Assembly (NCBI GenBank): GCA_002633025.1
Contig: NMRB01001440.1
Location: 34,720-98,719 of the forward strand
DNA length: 64,000 nucleotides
Origin: Notospermus geniculatus
Taxonomy: Eukaryota; Nemertea; Pilidiophora; Heteronemertea; Lineidae
Direction: 5' to 3'
The first letter of the stretch is position 1; every line of letters starts with the position of its first letter. Positions 11,346 through 22,151 of this stretch are shown piece by piece. A model generated the notes under the pieces. The model was not told where the DNA came from, did no database searches, and worked only from the letters and a program-made list of their open reading frames with translations. The position numbers were made by a program, and so were the translations under genes.

Positions 11346-11615
11346 GGCCTACCCCACAAAGGGGAAGTGAAAATTTGAACCCCATCAATTTCTGATAGTT
11401 TGGAACCTAAAAAAACCAGAATTGCCAAAAAATCAATTTTAGCACAAAAATTCTATGGGAGCTGTTTTCTTGACACACCACACCACACTAAATGTACAGA
11501 ACGTGTCTACACGAGGCAGCAGTTTGGCAAATTCGTACTGTTGATTGGCTGAGAAAAATTAACTCTAATTGGTTAAAATTCAAGCACATAAGCCCCGTTT
11601 CTGTTTTAATACACG

Positions 11616-11994
11616 GAGTCGGTTCGATCCGGTTCGAAGCCAGTTCACTTGCTTTTTACCGTGAAAAAGCCATGCAACCTGCATTAGGCCAGATAAAAAA
11701 CATTACTTGTTTAGCGTCCGGGCACTTTAGTTTTTCAGGGTCGGGAGGGAGGTTTTTATTTTTATTTTTAGTAGCTTTTAGCTGAAAAGATAGGTCAAAA
11801 ACAAATTTAAATTTTTTTTTAAATTTTCAAATTAAGTAGGCAATTTTTTAATGGAAATTCAGGGGTACCACAAATTCAGGGGTCTTGGTATTTTTCAGGT
11901 CGGGAGGGGACGCGAAACAAGTATTTTTTTAAATGTGGCATTATCCTTCCCTTTTTATGGGTAAAAAGTAAGTGAACTGGCCTCGAACCGACTC
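11616..11994. mobile_element. Foldback MITE, GAGTCGGTTCGA ends
   Basis: Inverted arms (GAGTCGGTTCGA...GCCAGTTCACTTxCTTTTTACC) of about 45 bases lie around a core of T- and A-rich tracts with two TCAGGxTCGGGAGGG words. The next foldback starts two bases after it. Confidence 0.75.
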
Positions 11995-11995
11995 C

Positions 11996-12224
11996 TACTC
12001 TAAACTCCCACTACCCGTCCCATTCCCGAACTCGGAAAAAAATGACTAAATCCTAAGTTGAAGATAATGGGGTGGGGGTATGATCAGAAACAGTAATGTC
12101 CTGTCCACTTACCTGTCCCACTCCCGAGCCTGGCAAAGAATGACAGCGTGCGATGTCTTCAACTTAGGATTTGGTCATTTTTTCCGAGTTCAGGAATGGG
12201 ACAGGTAAGTAGGAATTTAGAGTA
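11996..12224. mobile_element. Foldback MITE, TACTCTAAA ends
   Basis: The ends TACTCTAAAxTCC / GGAATTTAGAGTA enclose long inner arms GGGAATGGGAC-type and ACTAAATCCTAAGTTGAAGA with complement TCTTCAACTTAGGATTTGGT. It directly abuts the element at 11616. Confidence 0.75.
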
Positions 12225-13255
12225 TATACTGTGCATGTGTATGTGTATGCCCAAGTGCATGTCGACGTATTCGTCTTCAGAGTAACCTCCGAACTTTCTG
12301 TTGTCACAATTTACACCATTCTATAATGAAGTTGAGAAGAAGATTTCGGGTCACCACCAGAAATAACTAAAGACGCCAATAAACCGACGGAGATAACTTC
12401 TGTGGGAAGACGACTCAAGCTGATTGACAAGCGGCAAGCATCAAAGAGAAACAGACAATGATATAGAAGAGGAATCCTAAGGTTTACTCTATTACAAGGG
12501 GACTCGTTATTTACTGAGTTTACGACTCTGGTGATATTTCCTGACCAAATTACCCTTTAANNNNNNNNNNNNNNNNNNNNNNNNNNNNNNNNNNNNNNNN
12601 NNNNNNNNNNNNNNNNNNNNNNNNNNNNNNNNNNNNNNNNNNNNNNNNNNNNNNNNNNNNNNNNNNNNNNNNNNNNNNNNNNNNNNNNNNNNNNNNNNNN
12701 NNNNNNNNNNNNNNNNNNNNNNNNNNNNNNNNNNNNNNNNNNNNNGACCCTTCTGCACATTCACTGCAAATTTTGTTGAATTCCGACTAGTTGATCTTAT
12801 GATACAAAAGGTCTGAATTAATGAGAACCCCACGAACGATGTGTGTTCAGGGTCATCGGTGTACATTTGAATAGGCTGACGTACATTTGTACATGGAACA
12901 CTAATTGTGCTGAAAATAGCTCAGTTATCGTCAGAAATGGAATTCAAAGCATCATGTTGGCAGGTTCATGTACCTCTTCACCACAAAAAAAGTTGAAGCT
13001 CGTGCCTATTACGTAAAGCCAAAATTCAGGCAGTGAGAGACATCTGGTGGCAATACAGGAAGTGTATCCCACAGTAAGCTCATCGTTCGCAGTTAAACCT
13101 TTATGGTCGATTCCTTTATGGTGGAACTCAGATAGAAATTCGAGCATTGTCTAAAACGGTGTTTTAAACCAAACCTATTAATTATCCATGGAACATCATG
13201 CGCCGTGACTGTATTTCATTTGCTCGGGCACAACCTTGCGCAGCACGGCCTTGCT
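12225..13255. other. Spacer with assembly gap, no gene seen
   Basis: The span 12561-12745 is 185 unknown bases. The sequence on both sides shows no repeat end or coding frame I can support; frames that cross the gap are artefacts. Confidence 0.5.
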
Positions 13256-13259
13256 AGTG

Positions 13260-13632
13260 TAATGGGGAACCCGCTCTGCGGTTTATCCCGACAGGTCGGC
13301 GCTGCGAATGGTTGTACCAAAATGACGTCATTGGCGTCATTTTAGGTGTTGACGTTGCGTCATGAAGAAAATCCCTGTTCATTTTTCTACAGGAAAAATG
13401 ACACAAAAGACGTTGCTTTTATCGCCATCGTATCTCCTCATTTTAAGAAAAAAGGAATGTGATTAAAAGAAAATTTCATCAGCTACACGATGATGTTAGT
13501 TTTACTGTCGGGCGACCAACACAAATGGTTTATTTTCACGCCAGAAATACATGTAAATGGAAATAACGTTAGAAAAAAAAGAGATTTCAGTACAACCGCT
13601 CACAGCGCCACGTCGTGACGGGTTCCTCATTA
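13260..13632. mobile_element. MITE, TAATGGGGAACC family, copy 1
   Basis: The ends TAATGGGGAACCCGC / GGGTTCCTCATTA with inner arms CGGCGCTGCGA / TCACAGCGCC match a second copy at 29353-29727 in opposite orientation. They share AACGTTATTTCCATTTA-type and TGTTGACGTTGCGTCATGA words. Both carry TGACGTC repeats. TA edges suggest a TA target. Confidence 0.8.
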
Positions 13633-13634
13633 AA

Positions 13635-14060
13635 TATCACCAGATGACGAGGGCAAGGGTTTTGCTCCCCAAAACAATGAAATTTAGATGAGATGAATAA
13701 AGTCACAGAAATTACTAGCGCAGTTGCAGTTTAGAAATCGGCTTTAATCTTATTTCCTCTTTGGGAACCATAACCTGTTTGGCTTCGCTTCGGGGTCAGC
13801 AGGTGCACATTGTGATTATCCGATAAGGCAGACTACAATAGCAGCGATTGGTCAGTTGAGCCTTCAGTGACCTCAATCGACCTTGAGACGAAATCATACT
13901 AACAAAAGTCCGCATATTTGACCTAATTAATGGATTTGGCCATTGAATTTACCAATATGCATTAAATTTGGCGTTTATACATGTACTTATACATGTATGT
14001 CCATCAGGGCTGTCTATACAGAAAACATGATGGCTATATGAATATTCATAACGCTAACAC
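13635..14060. other. No gene recognised
   Basis: Mixed sequence with TACATGTA words near 13980-14000. No frame of note. Confidence 0.4.
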
Positions 14061-14097
14061 AGAGGTGACATTAAGCATCAATAAACCCACTTTCGAT

Positions 14098-14135
14098 GAA
14101 AATGGCGCCGGAAACATACTCTGCTTCCGAGCATG
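14098..14135 (+). promoter_or_regulatory. Promoter-like motif cluster
   Basis: Within 40 bases there is AAAATGGCGCC (like a YY1 site at a transcription start), CCGGAAAC (ETS-like) and GCATGCGCAG (NRF1-like half palindrome). In animals these three often mark CpG-type promoters, with the YY1 ATGG serving as the start codon. TGACGTCA sites follow at 14370 and 14498. No expression evidence is available. Confidence 0.3.
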
Positions 14136-14251
14136 CGCAGAACAATAAAAGTGACGAAGATTGTCATTTTCATATGCATGGGCTGAGAGACTTTTATGTT
14201 GCCGCTTTCAAGATCAAAGGAAGCCGACAGTACTGCGGAGGCAATAAATGA
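14102..14251 (+). CDS. 49-codon ORF at promoter-like cluster, unknown
   Basis: A short complete frame begins at the ATG embedded in AAAATGGCGCC and ends at TGA. The product starts MAPETYSASEHAQNNK and ends in KIKGSRQYCGGNK. It has no signal peptide or membrane segment and resembles no family I know. It could be a first exon, because GAGG/GTAGGC near 14347 is a weak donor outside the frame. A short chance frame is equally possible. Confidence 0.2.
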   Translation: MAPETYSASEHAQNNKSDEDCHFHMHGLRDFYVAAFKIKGSRQYCGGNK

Positions 14252-15490
14252 TTCCGCAGCGTATTAATTGCGGTATGAAGGTCGGGGAATCTGGTGCAGT
14301 GAGGTTCCTCCGCCTGGACCGTTTCTATTTCGTTACGATGAGCGAGGGTAGGCGTGCGTCGAAGTGTATGACGTCATCCTGCACCATGCACCCATCACCG
14401 TCACTGGCATGGGATACCTAACTGCCGTTAGAGGCCGCCTGTTAGCGGTCCTGGAACGTCACAGACGTAGGCCATGGCGTCCATGTCATTATGGATGACG
14501 TCATGGCGTGCATCAAACCTGACGCTAGGTGGCGATATCTGCAATGACGTATAGTATCGACGCTAGGTTTCCATCTTGGAAAGTAGTGCGAGCGTGGAGC
14601 GAACAGTAGAAATTCTTCTAATTGTTAAGCGGTCACCCCATCACTCGTTTTCTACGCTTACAATATACATGTAGATCGTTGAAGATAGGTGTATAAAGGT
14701 ATAGAGTGATACAAACAACGGTGGAATAATAATAATAGTTATTCTGTTTCATTTTCGACAAGATAAATACTGTTTTCTGCAAATAATACCATTTTGAAAA
14801 CGCACTGGCTATTCGTACCGTCACGGTGCAAATAACGCCAAACCAGATCTTATTCACACCGTCGTAAACAGCCAATCAGAGAGCTTCATTCAAGGCATCC
14901 CAGTGAAGTTTTCAGCAAAGTCTCTGGTTTCCTTCTGCATTACATGTATATAGGTCATTCGATATATCTCTGCTACTTATTTCATTACTGACACCAGCTT
15001 TTCAGTTCTGTATGTATAGGAATTAATTTCAATTCAATTTGCCTTGTCTGGCCCGATGGGCCTACTTTGTGTGGGGAACAATGCATTTCATTGTGTACAT
15101 TTTATCACTCCAGCTGGACAGACCAATATGATCGTAATTCCGTCTCTTAAAGTTGTCAGTCAAACTCAAATTCGCAATAACACGAAATATTGACCATAAC
15201 TTGGATATAAATTATCATGAATATTAAAAAGGTGCGGGCTTTTAAAATGATGATAATGCCACGCGTGCCGACGAGGCCAGTGGCAAAGTACTATGTTCAT
15301 GCATGGCATACACCTACGCTAACATAGATATTGTAAGTGCATTCGCAATCCCCATAATCAGTTCTGATTATTTATCATTTATTATTCATTCAGTTTAATT
15401 TCAGATGAAATTAAATCTAACGACCCAATGAAATGTCTACCGTCAAAAATATGAGCCCCTAGCGGAAATACAAAGAACTACGAGAGAGGC
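14252..15490. other. CpG-richer spacer, no gene supported
   Basis: The stretch 14340-14580 has several TGACGTCA-type sites and imperfect GCCGCCTGTTAGCGG symmetry. From 14640 on it is AT-rich. The 80-codon minus frame at 14633-14875 includes a Tyr run from an ATA repeat and looks non-coding. Confidence 0.4.
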
Positions 15491-15501
15491 ACCAGCAGAT
15501 G

Positions 15502-16401
15502 TAGTCTCGCACCGCCAGCCTCTGATCTCGCTCCGCTAACGACGCTTGGATTAGTCTCGCTCAGCCAGACCCTCGGTTAGTCTCGCGCAGCAGACAACCG
15601 GAGGGTCTGGCCCCAAACGAAGTATTTTTGTAATCACATCCGGGTACCCGCACCCCGATTCTGGGCGCGCATACCCGGATGTAAATTCATACAGAGCTAT
15701 GCGTTAAGTCAGAGCATCGATTCACCTCCTATATTATGTCGCAGAAACGGTGATAAAAATACAGAAAATTGTTAAAATGTAAATAATATGTGTCATAAAG
15801 CTCGATAAGACTAATTTGAGGGATTGTTAATGCGGTACGCTAAGAAATCTTATGGCACGTTTAATCGACGTCTGTGCGTGAGCGCCACCTGTGGTGAGAT
15901 GTTGGAACCGTTAGCATAACCAAAATGGATGCGTCTGGGGCCAGACTCTGATCCAAGCGTAGGAAGCGGAGCGAGATCAGAGGCTGGCGGTGCGAGACTA
16001 CGCTTGGATCAGAATCTTGCCCCAGACGTAGGCCTAGTTATGCTAAGGGTTCCAACATGTCACCATAGGTGGCGCTCACACAAAAACGTTGATTACAACG
16101 CGCCTATTTCTTAGCGTACCGCAATAAAAAACTGAAACAATGTCTCAAATTAGTCTTATCTTGGAGGAATTATACTATCAGTATAATTCCTCCAAGGTCT
16201 TATCGAGCTTTATGACACATATTATTTACATTTTAATAATTTCCTGTATTTTTATCACCGTTCCTGCGACATATAAATGCGCTGAATCGATGCTCTGACT
16301 TAACGAATAGCTCTGTGTATGAATTACATCCGGGTATGCGCACCCTGGATCAGGGGCCAGACCCTCGGTTGGTAGACCGAGGGTCTGGCTGCGCGAGACT
16401 A
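15502..16401. mobile_element. 900-bp compound foldback with 9-bp target duplication
   Basis: The element is flanked by CAGCAGATG at 15493-15501 and again at 16402-16410. Its tips are TAGTCTCGC and GCGAGACTA. Arms of over 250 bases match across the centre (CATCCGGGTA, CGGTGATAAAAATACAG, GCTCGATAAGAC, GTACGCTAAGAAAT, ATGTTGGAACC and complements). The left tip module (15502-15530) recurs inverted at 15973-16002. A 9-bp duplication with long inverted arms points to a Mutator-like origin, which I infer. No transposase is present. Confidence 0.85.
16161..16196. mobile_element. 36-bp palindromic insertion with 8-bp duplication
   Basis: It consists of 15-base inverted ends (TTGGAGGAATTATAC) around TATCA. 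It is flanked by GTCTTATC at 16153-16160 and 16197-16204. The opposite arm of the host foldback (about 15800-15815) has the uninterrupted sequence with one GATAAGAC, an internal empty site. An 8-bp duplication fits a hAT-type event. Confidence 0.8.
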
Positions 16402-16410
16402 CAGCAGATG

Positions 16411-17330
16411 AAAAAACTTACTGCCTCGGCCCAGATGTTATAAGCAAAAGTAACAAATCATTTGGACAGAGTAATTCGAGGTAAGACCAGCGATAAAGGA
16501 CAATCGCGCAATGAATCCGTCAAAGGTATACAATTATCACAATGGGGTATCTTTGTAGCCGGCCACGTGACAAAGAAAAACGGTACGTCATGATCATTGA
16601 CAGGTCGGCCAGAGACGCCATATACACGTATTATCTCCTCTCTAAGTCATGATGTACACAATTATTACAAATCTGGCGAATCTCTTGGGAAATCTCAGCC
16701 CAGGTTTGCCTACCCTTGGGGTGTCTTCCCAAGACGTTCGGGCCGAACTTTTGCTTTCTCGGGTGAAATATGGCGTCTCGGTACCCGTGCATCACTCTTG
16801 GTGAACTCATTACTGGATTATTTTTTTTGGTTTGTTCGGGTCTGGCCAAATGGCACCCCCGTGGAAGATTATTCCGCATATATCACGGGCCTTTTATGAT
16901 TTATTCGATCTTTAATTTCGGGTAATACCTCTTAGATTCTTTTATAAGGTTTATGTGGTATTTGGAGAGAACTCTCAGTACCAATTTCCAATGCTGCCCA
17001 GAGGTATTCCCCCCAATTATCAGGTGTTTTGGTAAACCATAAGCAAGTAATGATGAAATATCGCAAATTTTGGCGACAGCAAGAAAAAAAACCCTCTCAA
17101 ATCAATCTTCATTTTTGCCTGGCATCGTTGATCTGCAGAATAAAGGGTCTCGCAACTGATGTAAAACTGTACGAATCAAAATAACCTGACCTCTATTTGC
17201 ATATTCTAATGGCGTGCAAACAGAGGGCGCAAACTCAGAATGGCCTTACTGACTTATCCAATAGACCGCAAATCCAGCATGATCAGGGCCGTATTATTTT
17301 AACTTTTGGNCTGGAGAACAAATTTCGAAT
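16411..17330. other. No gene supported
   Basis: Overlapping frames of 100 (plus) and 82 (minus) codons at about 16600-16900 are mirror chance frames. Base 17310 is ambiguous. Confidence 0.4.
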
Positions 17331-17339
17331 TAATTTCCA

Positions 17340-17660
17340 TTGCACTTGGTGTACCAAAAATCAAGCTTCATACCCTATCAATTTCAGTTTGATATATTGC
17401 CTGTGGACTGAGTTATTGGGGTTTTCCATTTTACGGAAAATGCCCCCTGGAGAGCAGAATGTAGGTCAGATCGCAAAAATTTTTGGTCCTGTTTCGAGTT
17501 CTTCCTAGGGCCTACCACTCCACCGGCTTTCATGACCCTGGGCCTTGCGGTTGCGAAACGTGCCAGTTTCACGGACGACACACACACACACAGACGGACG
17601 CCACTCAGTATACATATGACTAGCTCCGCTGACCTTTGGTCAGCTGAGCTAAAAAGCCAA
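17340..17660 (+). repeat. Dispersed repeat K-related segment
   Basis: GTTGCGAAACGTGCCAGT...CACGGACGAC, a short CACACACA run, GACGGACGCCACTC and GCTGACCTTTGGTCAGCTGA. The same order of words (ACGAAACGTGCCC, AACGGACGATGACGGATGCT) is at 41955-41995. This is probably a retroelement 3' tail. Confidence 0.5.
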
Positions 17661-17740
17661 AACAAACGCCATATAACAATAGGGTGGCCAATTTCCTCGA
17701 AACCGTCTATACTGACCGAATCTCGATATCTTGGTGTCTT

Positions 17741-17860
17741 CTTTCTTCAAGAAACAATAAATCGGAAAGTCGTCTCCGTATATTTCGGAAATTTTCGACC
17801 CCAATCGGGGTCTTCCTCAGGCGCTATGTAGAAGAGATCCCAGAGGTGAAATTCATTTTT
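17741..17860 (-). mobile_element. Hammerhead-like element, locus 1 (one-sided)
   Basis: On the minus strand the core is CTGAGGA, hairpin GACCCC-GATT-GGGGTC, then GAAAATTTCCGAAAT and GGAGACGAC. The plus strand shows this as 17781-17824. Only one arm is present. No coding sequence. See the hammerhead finding. Confidence 0.7.
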
Positions 17861-18229
17861 TGGCTCTGGGTAGTGGAGGTACGCTTGTGTATTTTTGGGC
17901 CATCCTGTGTAGGCTCTAGATGACACCAAACAATGCACTTTTGTAAAGCGGCCAATCCAAGGTCATCTGATGAGCTGTCCATCAATGTCCGTCAGAGTTT
18001 ACCGGCTGTTTCAGAATTAGATGAGTGTAATTAGCAATACAGTCACGGTGCCCTTAATCATATAACACGTCAGGGAATACCGCTGAGGAGTGTAAACGGT
18101 GTGGTAGTCCGAGGGATGAATGTCTGCCCTAGGAAGTTAAAGTTAAAAGTCAAAGTTTGGGTTTATAGTTTGATAACGGTAGAGGTTCTCATCCGACTTT
18201 ACACTTTAACCCCAGTCTATCCTGAAACC

Positions 18230-18433
18230 TTTCAGTAGAACTCAGATGAGCTGCTCATTCAGTGCTACATCTGAGCTTTTCCGACCGGTACGGGTGCCCA
18301 TTTATACACCTGGGTGGAGAGAGGCCAGTGAGGCAAAGAGACTTGCCCAAAGTCTCACGTCCAGTGGGATTCGAACCCAGGACCCTCTGACCGCTAGTCG
18401 GAGATCCCAACCACTACACCACCGTGGCTCCTT
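18230..18433 (-). mobile_element. tRNA-derived SINE, type 1
   Basis: On the minus strand it begins GGAGCCACGGTGGTGTAGTG with an A-box-like TGGTGTAGTGGTTGGGATC. The B box GGGTTCGAATCCC (plus 18366-18378) follows, then a non-tRNA body with GGGCAAGTCTCTTTGCCTC and TATAAATGGGCACCC. Box spacing fits a Pol III SINE head. It could extend to about 18115, where a (GTTAAAGTTAAAAGTCAAAG) tail-like stretch lies. Confidence 0.75.
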
Positions 18434-18734
18434 AAAGAAAAGCCATGTTATATGACCGTCAAGGGAATGTCCGAATGATGTTGTATACTGATGATGCTAT
18501 CTCTATGACCGTGGAAGACGCACAGCCACCCACAACCGCGGTCATGCCACATTTCCTGGCGTCCGGCCACAAAACTGTCACATGTGTACTCTTGTGTAAC
18601 GTTAATGAGATTACGAGCCGAGCTGAATGAGCAAATGGTCACTCCACAACTACTACGTGGCCAAGGGCAGGGCTGATAATGACCTCCACGGGGCTTTGCT
18701 CGGGATGATTTGACGGAGGGGTCAGGTTCCATAC

Positions 18735-19192
18735 TGAGGTAATCAGAGGTTCTCAACGTTTGCGCCCTATGTTTCTGTGCGGTGACGTAGGGAGCGAGTG
18801 CTATAGGTGCTTACAGGTCGACATTGCGTCTTGAAGCAACTCGACGGATCCGTCGCAGATCAAAAAACCACCACGCGCAGGTCGACATTTCAGCGATTGA
18901 GAGGAACTTGGAGCAACTGGCAGTTACCTCGAACAGCAGGCGCAGGTCGATGGATCTGAGTGGAACTGGAGACAAGTCGCCGAAAAGTAGAACATGGGCA
19001 ACTGGAAGCAACTTGCGGCAATAGCGGATCCGGCAGTTGCTCGGAGACGCAAGCGCGCTCAGGTCGACAAAATCGGCAACTGATCAGTCACTCCGAGTTG
19101 CTTCCATCGCCGGAAAGCTAGTTGCCGCGAGTTGCTTCAAGACGCAATGTCGACCTGTAAGCACCTTAACAACCACTGATTACCTCAGCGTC
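18735..19192. mobile_element. Foldback with AGGTCGAC-rich arms
   Basis: The strong arms at 18805-18845 and 19127-19166 (AGGTGCTTACAGGTCGACAT, TGCGTCTTGAAGCAACTCG) match almost perfectly. Further out, CTGAGGTAATCAG and CTGATTACCTCAG also face each other, so the insert may sit in or extend an older foldback. The core repeats CAGGTCGACA and GCAACTxG words. Confidence 0.8.
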
Positions 19193-19465
19193 CGAGTATT
19201 GTTACAGATCGGAAAATACTTGAGAAGATGTACTCTTAGGTAATGTCGGTAATGGCCATTCCTTGTGAACATCGTGATGTGTAAATGGTCACTCGTACTC
19301 ACTACTGATGGCCAGTCAACACCTTACACCATTGCTTTTATGGTATTTGAATCAAAGGGCGGCTGACGAAGGGTTATTGGAGCACTTGGGAAGTCATTGT
19401 AGTGCCCCAATGAAGGTAGACTTGGGACTTCATTCACGAAGCTGTCGTACCGAATGCGTAAACTA

Positions 19466-19614
19466 TTAGGGAGGTTTAGAAATCAAACGAAAACGTTAAC
19501 TTTACGACAATTTTTCATACTACACATTAACCTGATTTTATATTGCATTTTCGGTACAAAAATAACGTTGTCGTTAACGTTTACGTTTATCGTTTGATTT
19601 CTAAACCTCCCTAA
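19466..19614. mobile_element. MITE, TTAGGGAGGTTT family, copy 1
   Basis: The ends TTAGGGAGGTTTAGAAATCA / TGATTTCTAAACCTCCCTAA enclose AACGTTAACTTTACGACAA and its complement. The second copy is at 27677-27831. TTA/TAA edges fit a TA target, as in Tc1/mariner-type MITEs. Confidence 0.85.
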
Positions 19615-19700
19615 TGTCCGTCTGCGGGAAACCTATCGTTTATCCCAGCGGGAAGCCTTCTCTGCCACCTAGCAGGCACCAACACGACGAAAGACTTGGT

Positions 19701-20103
19701 TAAAGGGAGACATCCGAAAGATATTGCCCGGCGGGCACTAGTTGTTTTTGTTTTGATTAGCGTACAGCGCCGTCTGTTAACCCACGGGGACACTACGCTA
19801 AGGCACAGGCCCCTGGAGAGCCATCAGTGAGTTTAGAACACGTACCTAATCAAACGTATCTAAAAAACACAACACGTATCTAAAACACACCCCGAGCTCA
19901 CGAATTCGTGAGCTCGGGGTGTGTTTTTTAAAAACTAGTAGTGTTTTTTGTTAGATACGTGTTCTAAACTCACTGATAGCTCTCCAGGGGCCTGTGCCAT
20001 AGCGTAGTGTCGCCGTGGATTAACAGACGGCGCTGTGCGCTAATCAAAACAAAAACAATTATGTAGTGCCCGCCGGGCAATATGTTTCGGATGTCTCCCT
20101 TTA
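19701..20103. mobile_element. Foldback MITE, TAAAGGGAGACATCCG ends
   Basis: Nearly perfect arms of about 190 bases enclose the perfect central palindrome CGAGCTCACGAATTCGTGAG. The left arm has an extra duplicated ACGTATCTAAAA segment. Few arm mismatches imply recent formation or arm-to-arm conversion. TA edges suit a Tc1/mariner-type target. Confidence 0.85.
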
Positions 20104-20608
20104 TTAATTTTCAACGTTCATTCGCAAATGTTCTTCCATTACAAAACTTCTTGACATCAACAACGCTACTCCATCGATCCATGTTCGTCCAAGCCGCGAA
20201 ACTCACCGAGAACAGGGACAGCAATCAAATACATGTAGATCTCCACAACAGAGTACACCAAATGCCAAATTCTTCTAGTTCTCTAAAGTGCTATGGAGAT
20301 GGGCTTACGGCCTCCCTGATGGTCACTTGACACCTCATTCTCCTGTGACCATTGCCGCACTTTCCACACACCCTGCATGCCAAGTCCCTCTGCCCTCTTT
20401 ACGTGGGTAATAATCACCCCATATATCACGGTCATGAGTAATATTTGTCGTGTTAAGATGATACCATGTACGATGTTGTCCTTGAAATTCTCTGCTGGAT
20501 TCCTCGGTCCATATTCCGAGCACCTTTGATGGGATGGGATGGGGATGGGGGATCAAGGGTCACATAACACCAACGTCATGGCCTAATCACCCAAGGTTGT
20601 TCTCTACA

Positions 20609-20735
20609 ACGATTCGAGATCATCCTGACGATTTCAGTGCCGCCCAACGTGTTTCTCAGTTACGACTCGACATCATCTTTACGACTGCAGCGCCGCCCAA
20701 CGTCTTTCTCGGATACGACTAAAGATCACGTCACA
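20609..20735 (+). repeat. 53-bp tandem repeat, about 2.4 copies
   Basis: The units start with ACGAxTCGAxATCAT and contain GCCGCCCAACGT. They start at 20609, 20662 and 20715, and the third is partial. Confidence 0.7.
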
Positions 20736-20782
20736 ATGACTTGAGATCAAACATTCTTTCGACACAGAATTCTTCAATCCAT

Positions 20783-21075
20783 GTTATTTGTATTTGTATT
20801 TTATTTTTCCGTCATGGCCGAGGCCATAACATTATTGGCCCTGGTAAGCAGGCCTACGGAGGAGGCCATATCAAGCTACTCATGTTCCTCACTTGGATGG
20901 GGTCTTTTACTTGCCCTTGCAAAGAAACAAGGTACAGGGCACCACGGCTTAATGTCCCATGCGACGGACGTGAAGAGCCGGGAATGAAATCCCATATGGC
21001 CCGGGCTGGATTCGAACCCGGGACCTGCCGCTTGCTGAGCGGACGTGATAACCATGCTCGGCTATCAGGGCTCCT
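20783..21075 (-). mobile_element. tRNA-derived SINE, type 2
   Basis: On the minus strand it starts AGGAGCCCTGATAGCCGAGC, with A-box-like TAGCCGAGCATGGTTATCAC and B box GGTTCGAATCC (plus 21008-21018), as in class II (Leu/Ser-type) tRNAs. The body of about 200 bases ends in a CAAATACAAATAA tail (plus 20783-20805). Polymerase III promoter logic and the tail mark a SINE. Confidence 0.8.
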
Positions 21076-21664
21076 CATATGTTATCAACGATCATCCGGC
21101 AACCAGCAACTGCAGGAACAAGATGTCACTTTTGACATACGTCCATCACTTTCATCCTCAAACGTTAATCAAAACTCAAGTGACAATGTACCATTTGGGG
21201 ATGCTGTCTTTTGATCGCTGGGTTATTAATACGCTTATCTAAGTCATAATTCCTGAATCATCTGCATGCTCTAGAACACTTAGTCCAAAGGTTTATAAAC
21301 CCACCACAATTGTAAATGTGGTCAAGATGTCATAGAAGGGGATTTCTTACTATGTCCTCGGCCTTGGTCATTCTCTCCACGCCAATAAAACGCTCAGAAT
21401 GTCACATATATTTTGTCCCTTCCCTGTTATCATGCATCTTGTCCTATCAAAGTCTTTATTTGCATTTTGTGACGTCTCCGATATCATCGTTGATCGGCCA
21501 TTATGGTCGGTGAGTCTCGCGCAGGCGTCAGCAGGGTCAAAGGTCGCATTGATAAAACATGGACGAGAGCACACGATTCTAGAGACAGTTTCGAACCGGT
21601 GCACATAATTGATAGCCGAGACTATAAGCACGTTCCGGGGTCGGCGTATTTGCCATTTGGAACA

Positions 21665-22151
21665 TACACTGGCTGACAGGAATATTAGAACACTTTCAAA
21701 ATTCTAAGTCATTTTCCTCTTTTTCCTTCCTTTTGTCTCTAACCACTAATTATTTTTCTTATTGATGAGAACATTTTAACCTTGGCAAGTGGGTTATATA
21801 ATCCGATGAGATGTCTATGCCAAAGGTTATTGACAAGGGGTTGCTGATATATGAATAACAAAGATAATTATGAGGGGTGCCATTCAAAGCTCCAAATTCA
21901 AAGGCTAAAGCTATTGGAGGTGACAAGAATGGACGAAGCACATCATGATTGTCTTTGTTATTCATATATCAGCAACCCCATGTCAATAGCCTTTGGCATG
22001 GGTAATCTCATGGGATTATATAACCCACTTGCCAAGGTAAAAATGTTATGATTAATAAGAAAAATAACCAGTGGTTAGAGACAAAAGGAAGGCAAAAGAG
22101 GAAATGACTTAGAATTTGGAAAGTGTCCTAATATTTCTGTCAGCCAGTGTA
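21665..22151. mobile_element. Foldback MITE with Tc1-like ends
   Basis: The tips TACACTGGCTGACAGGAATA / complement are flanked by TA. The following TTAGAACAC word is the same as in the Tc1-like relic at 58862. Arms of about 170 bases include AGTCATTTxCTCT, TCTAACCACT, CTTGGCAAGTGGGTTATATA and GTTGCTGATATATGAATAAC. It is probably a deletion derivative of a Tc1/mariner-type transposon. Confidence 0.8.

Noticed and set aside
16597-16899. 100-codon plus frame
   Set aside because: Overlapped by an 82-codon minus frame over the same bases; no motif; typical chance pair.
18366-18433. Functional tRNA gene
   Set aside because: Same reason: box A/B spacing fits a SINE head, with a long non-tRNA body.
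20990-21075. Functional tRNA gene
   Set aside because: A and B boxes are present, but the acceptor and anticodon arms do not close properly and a SINE body and tail follow.
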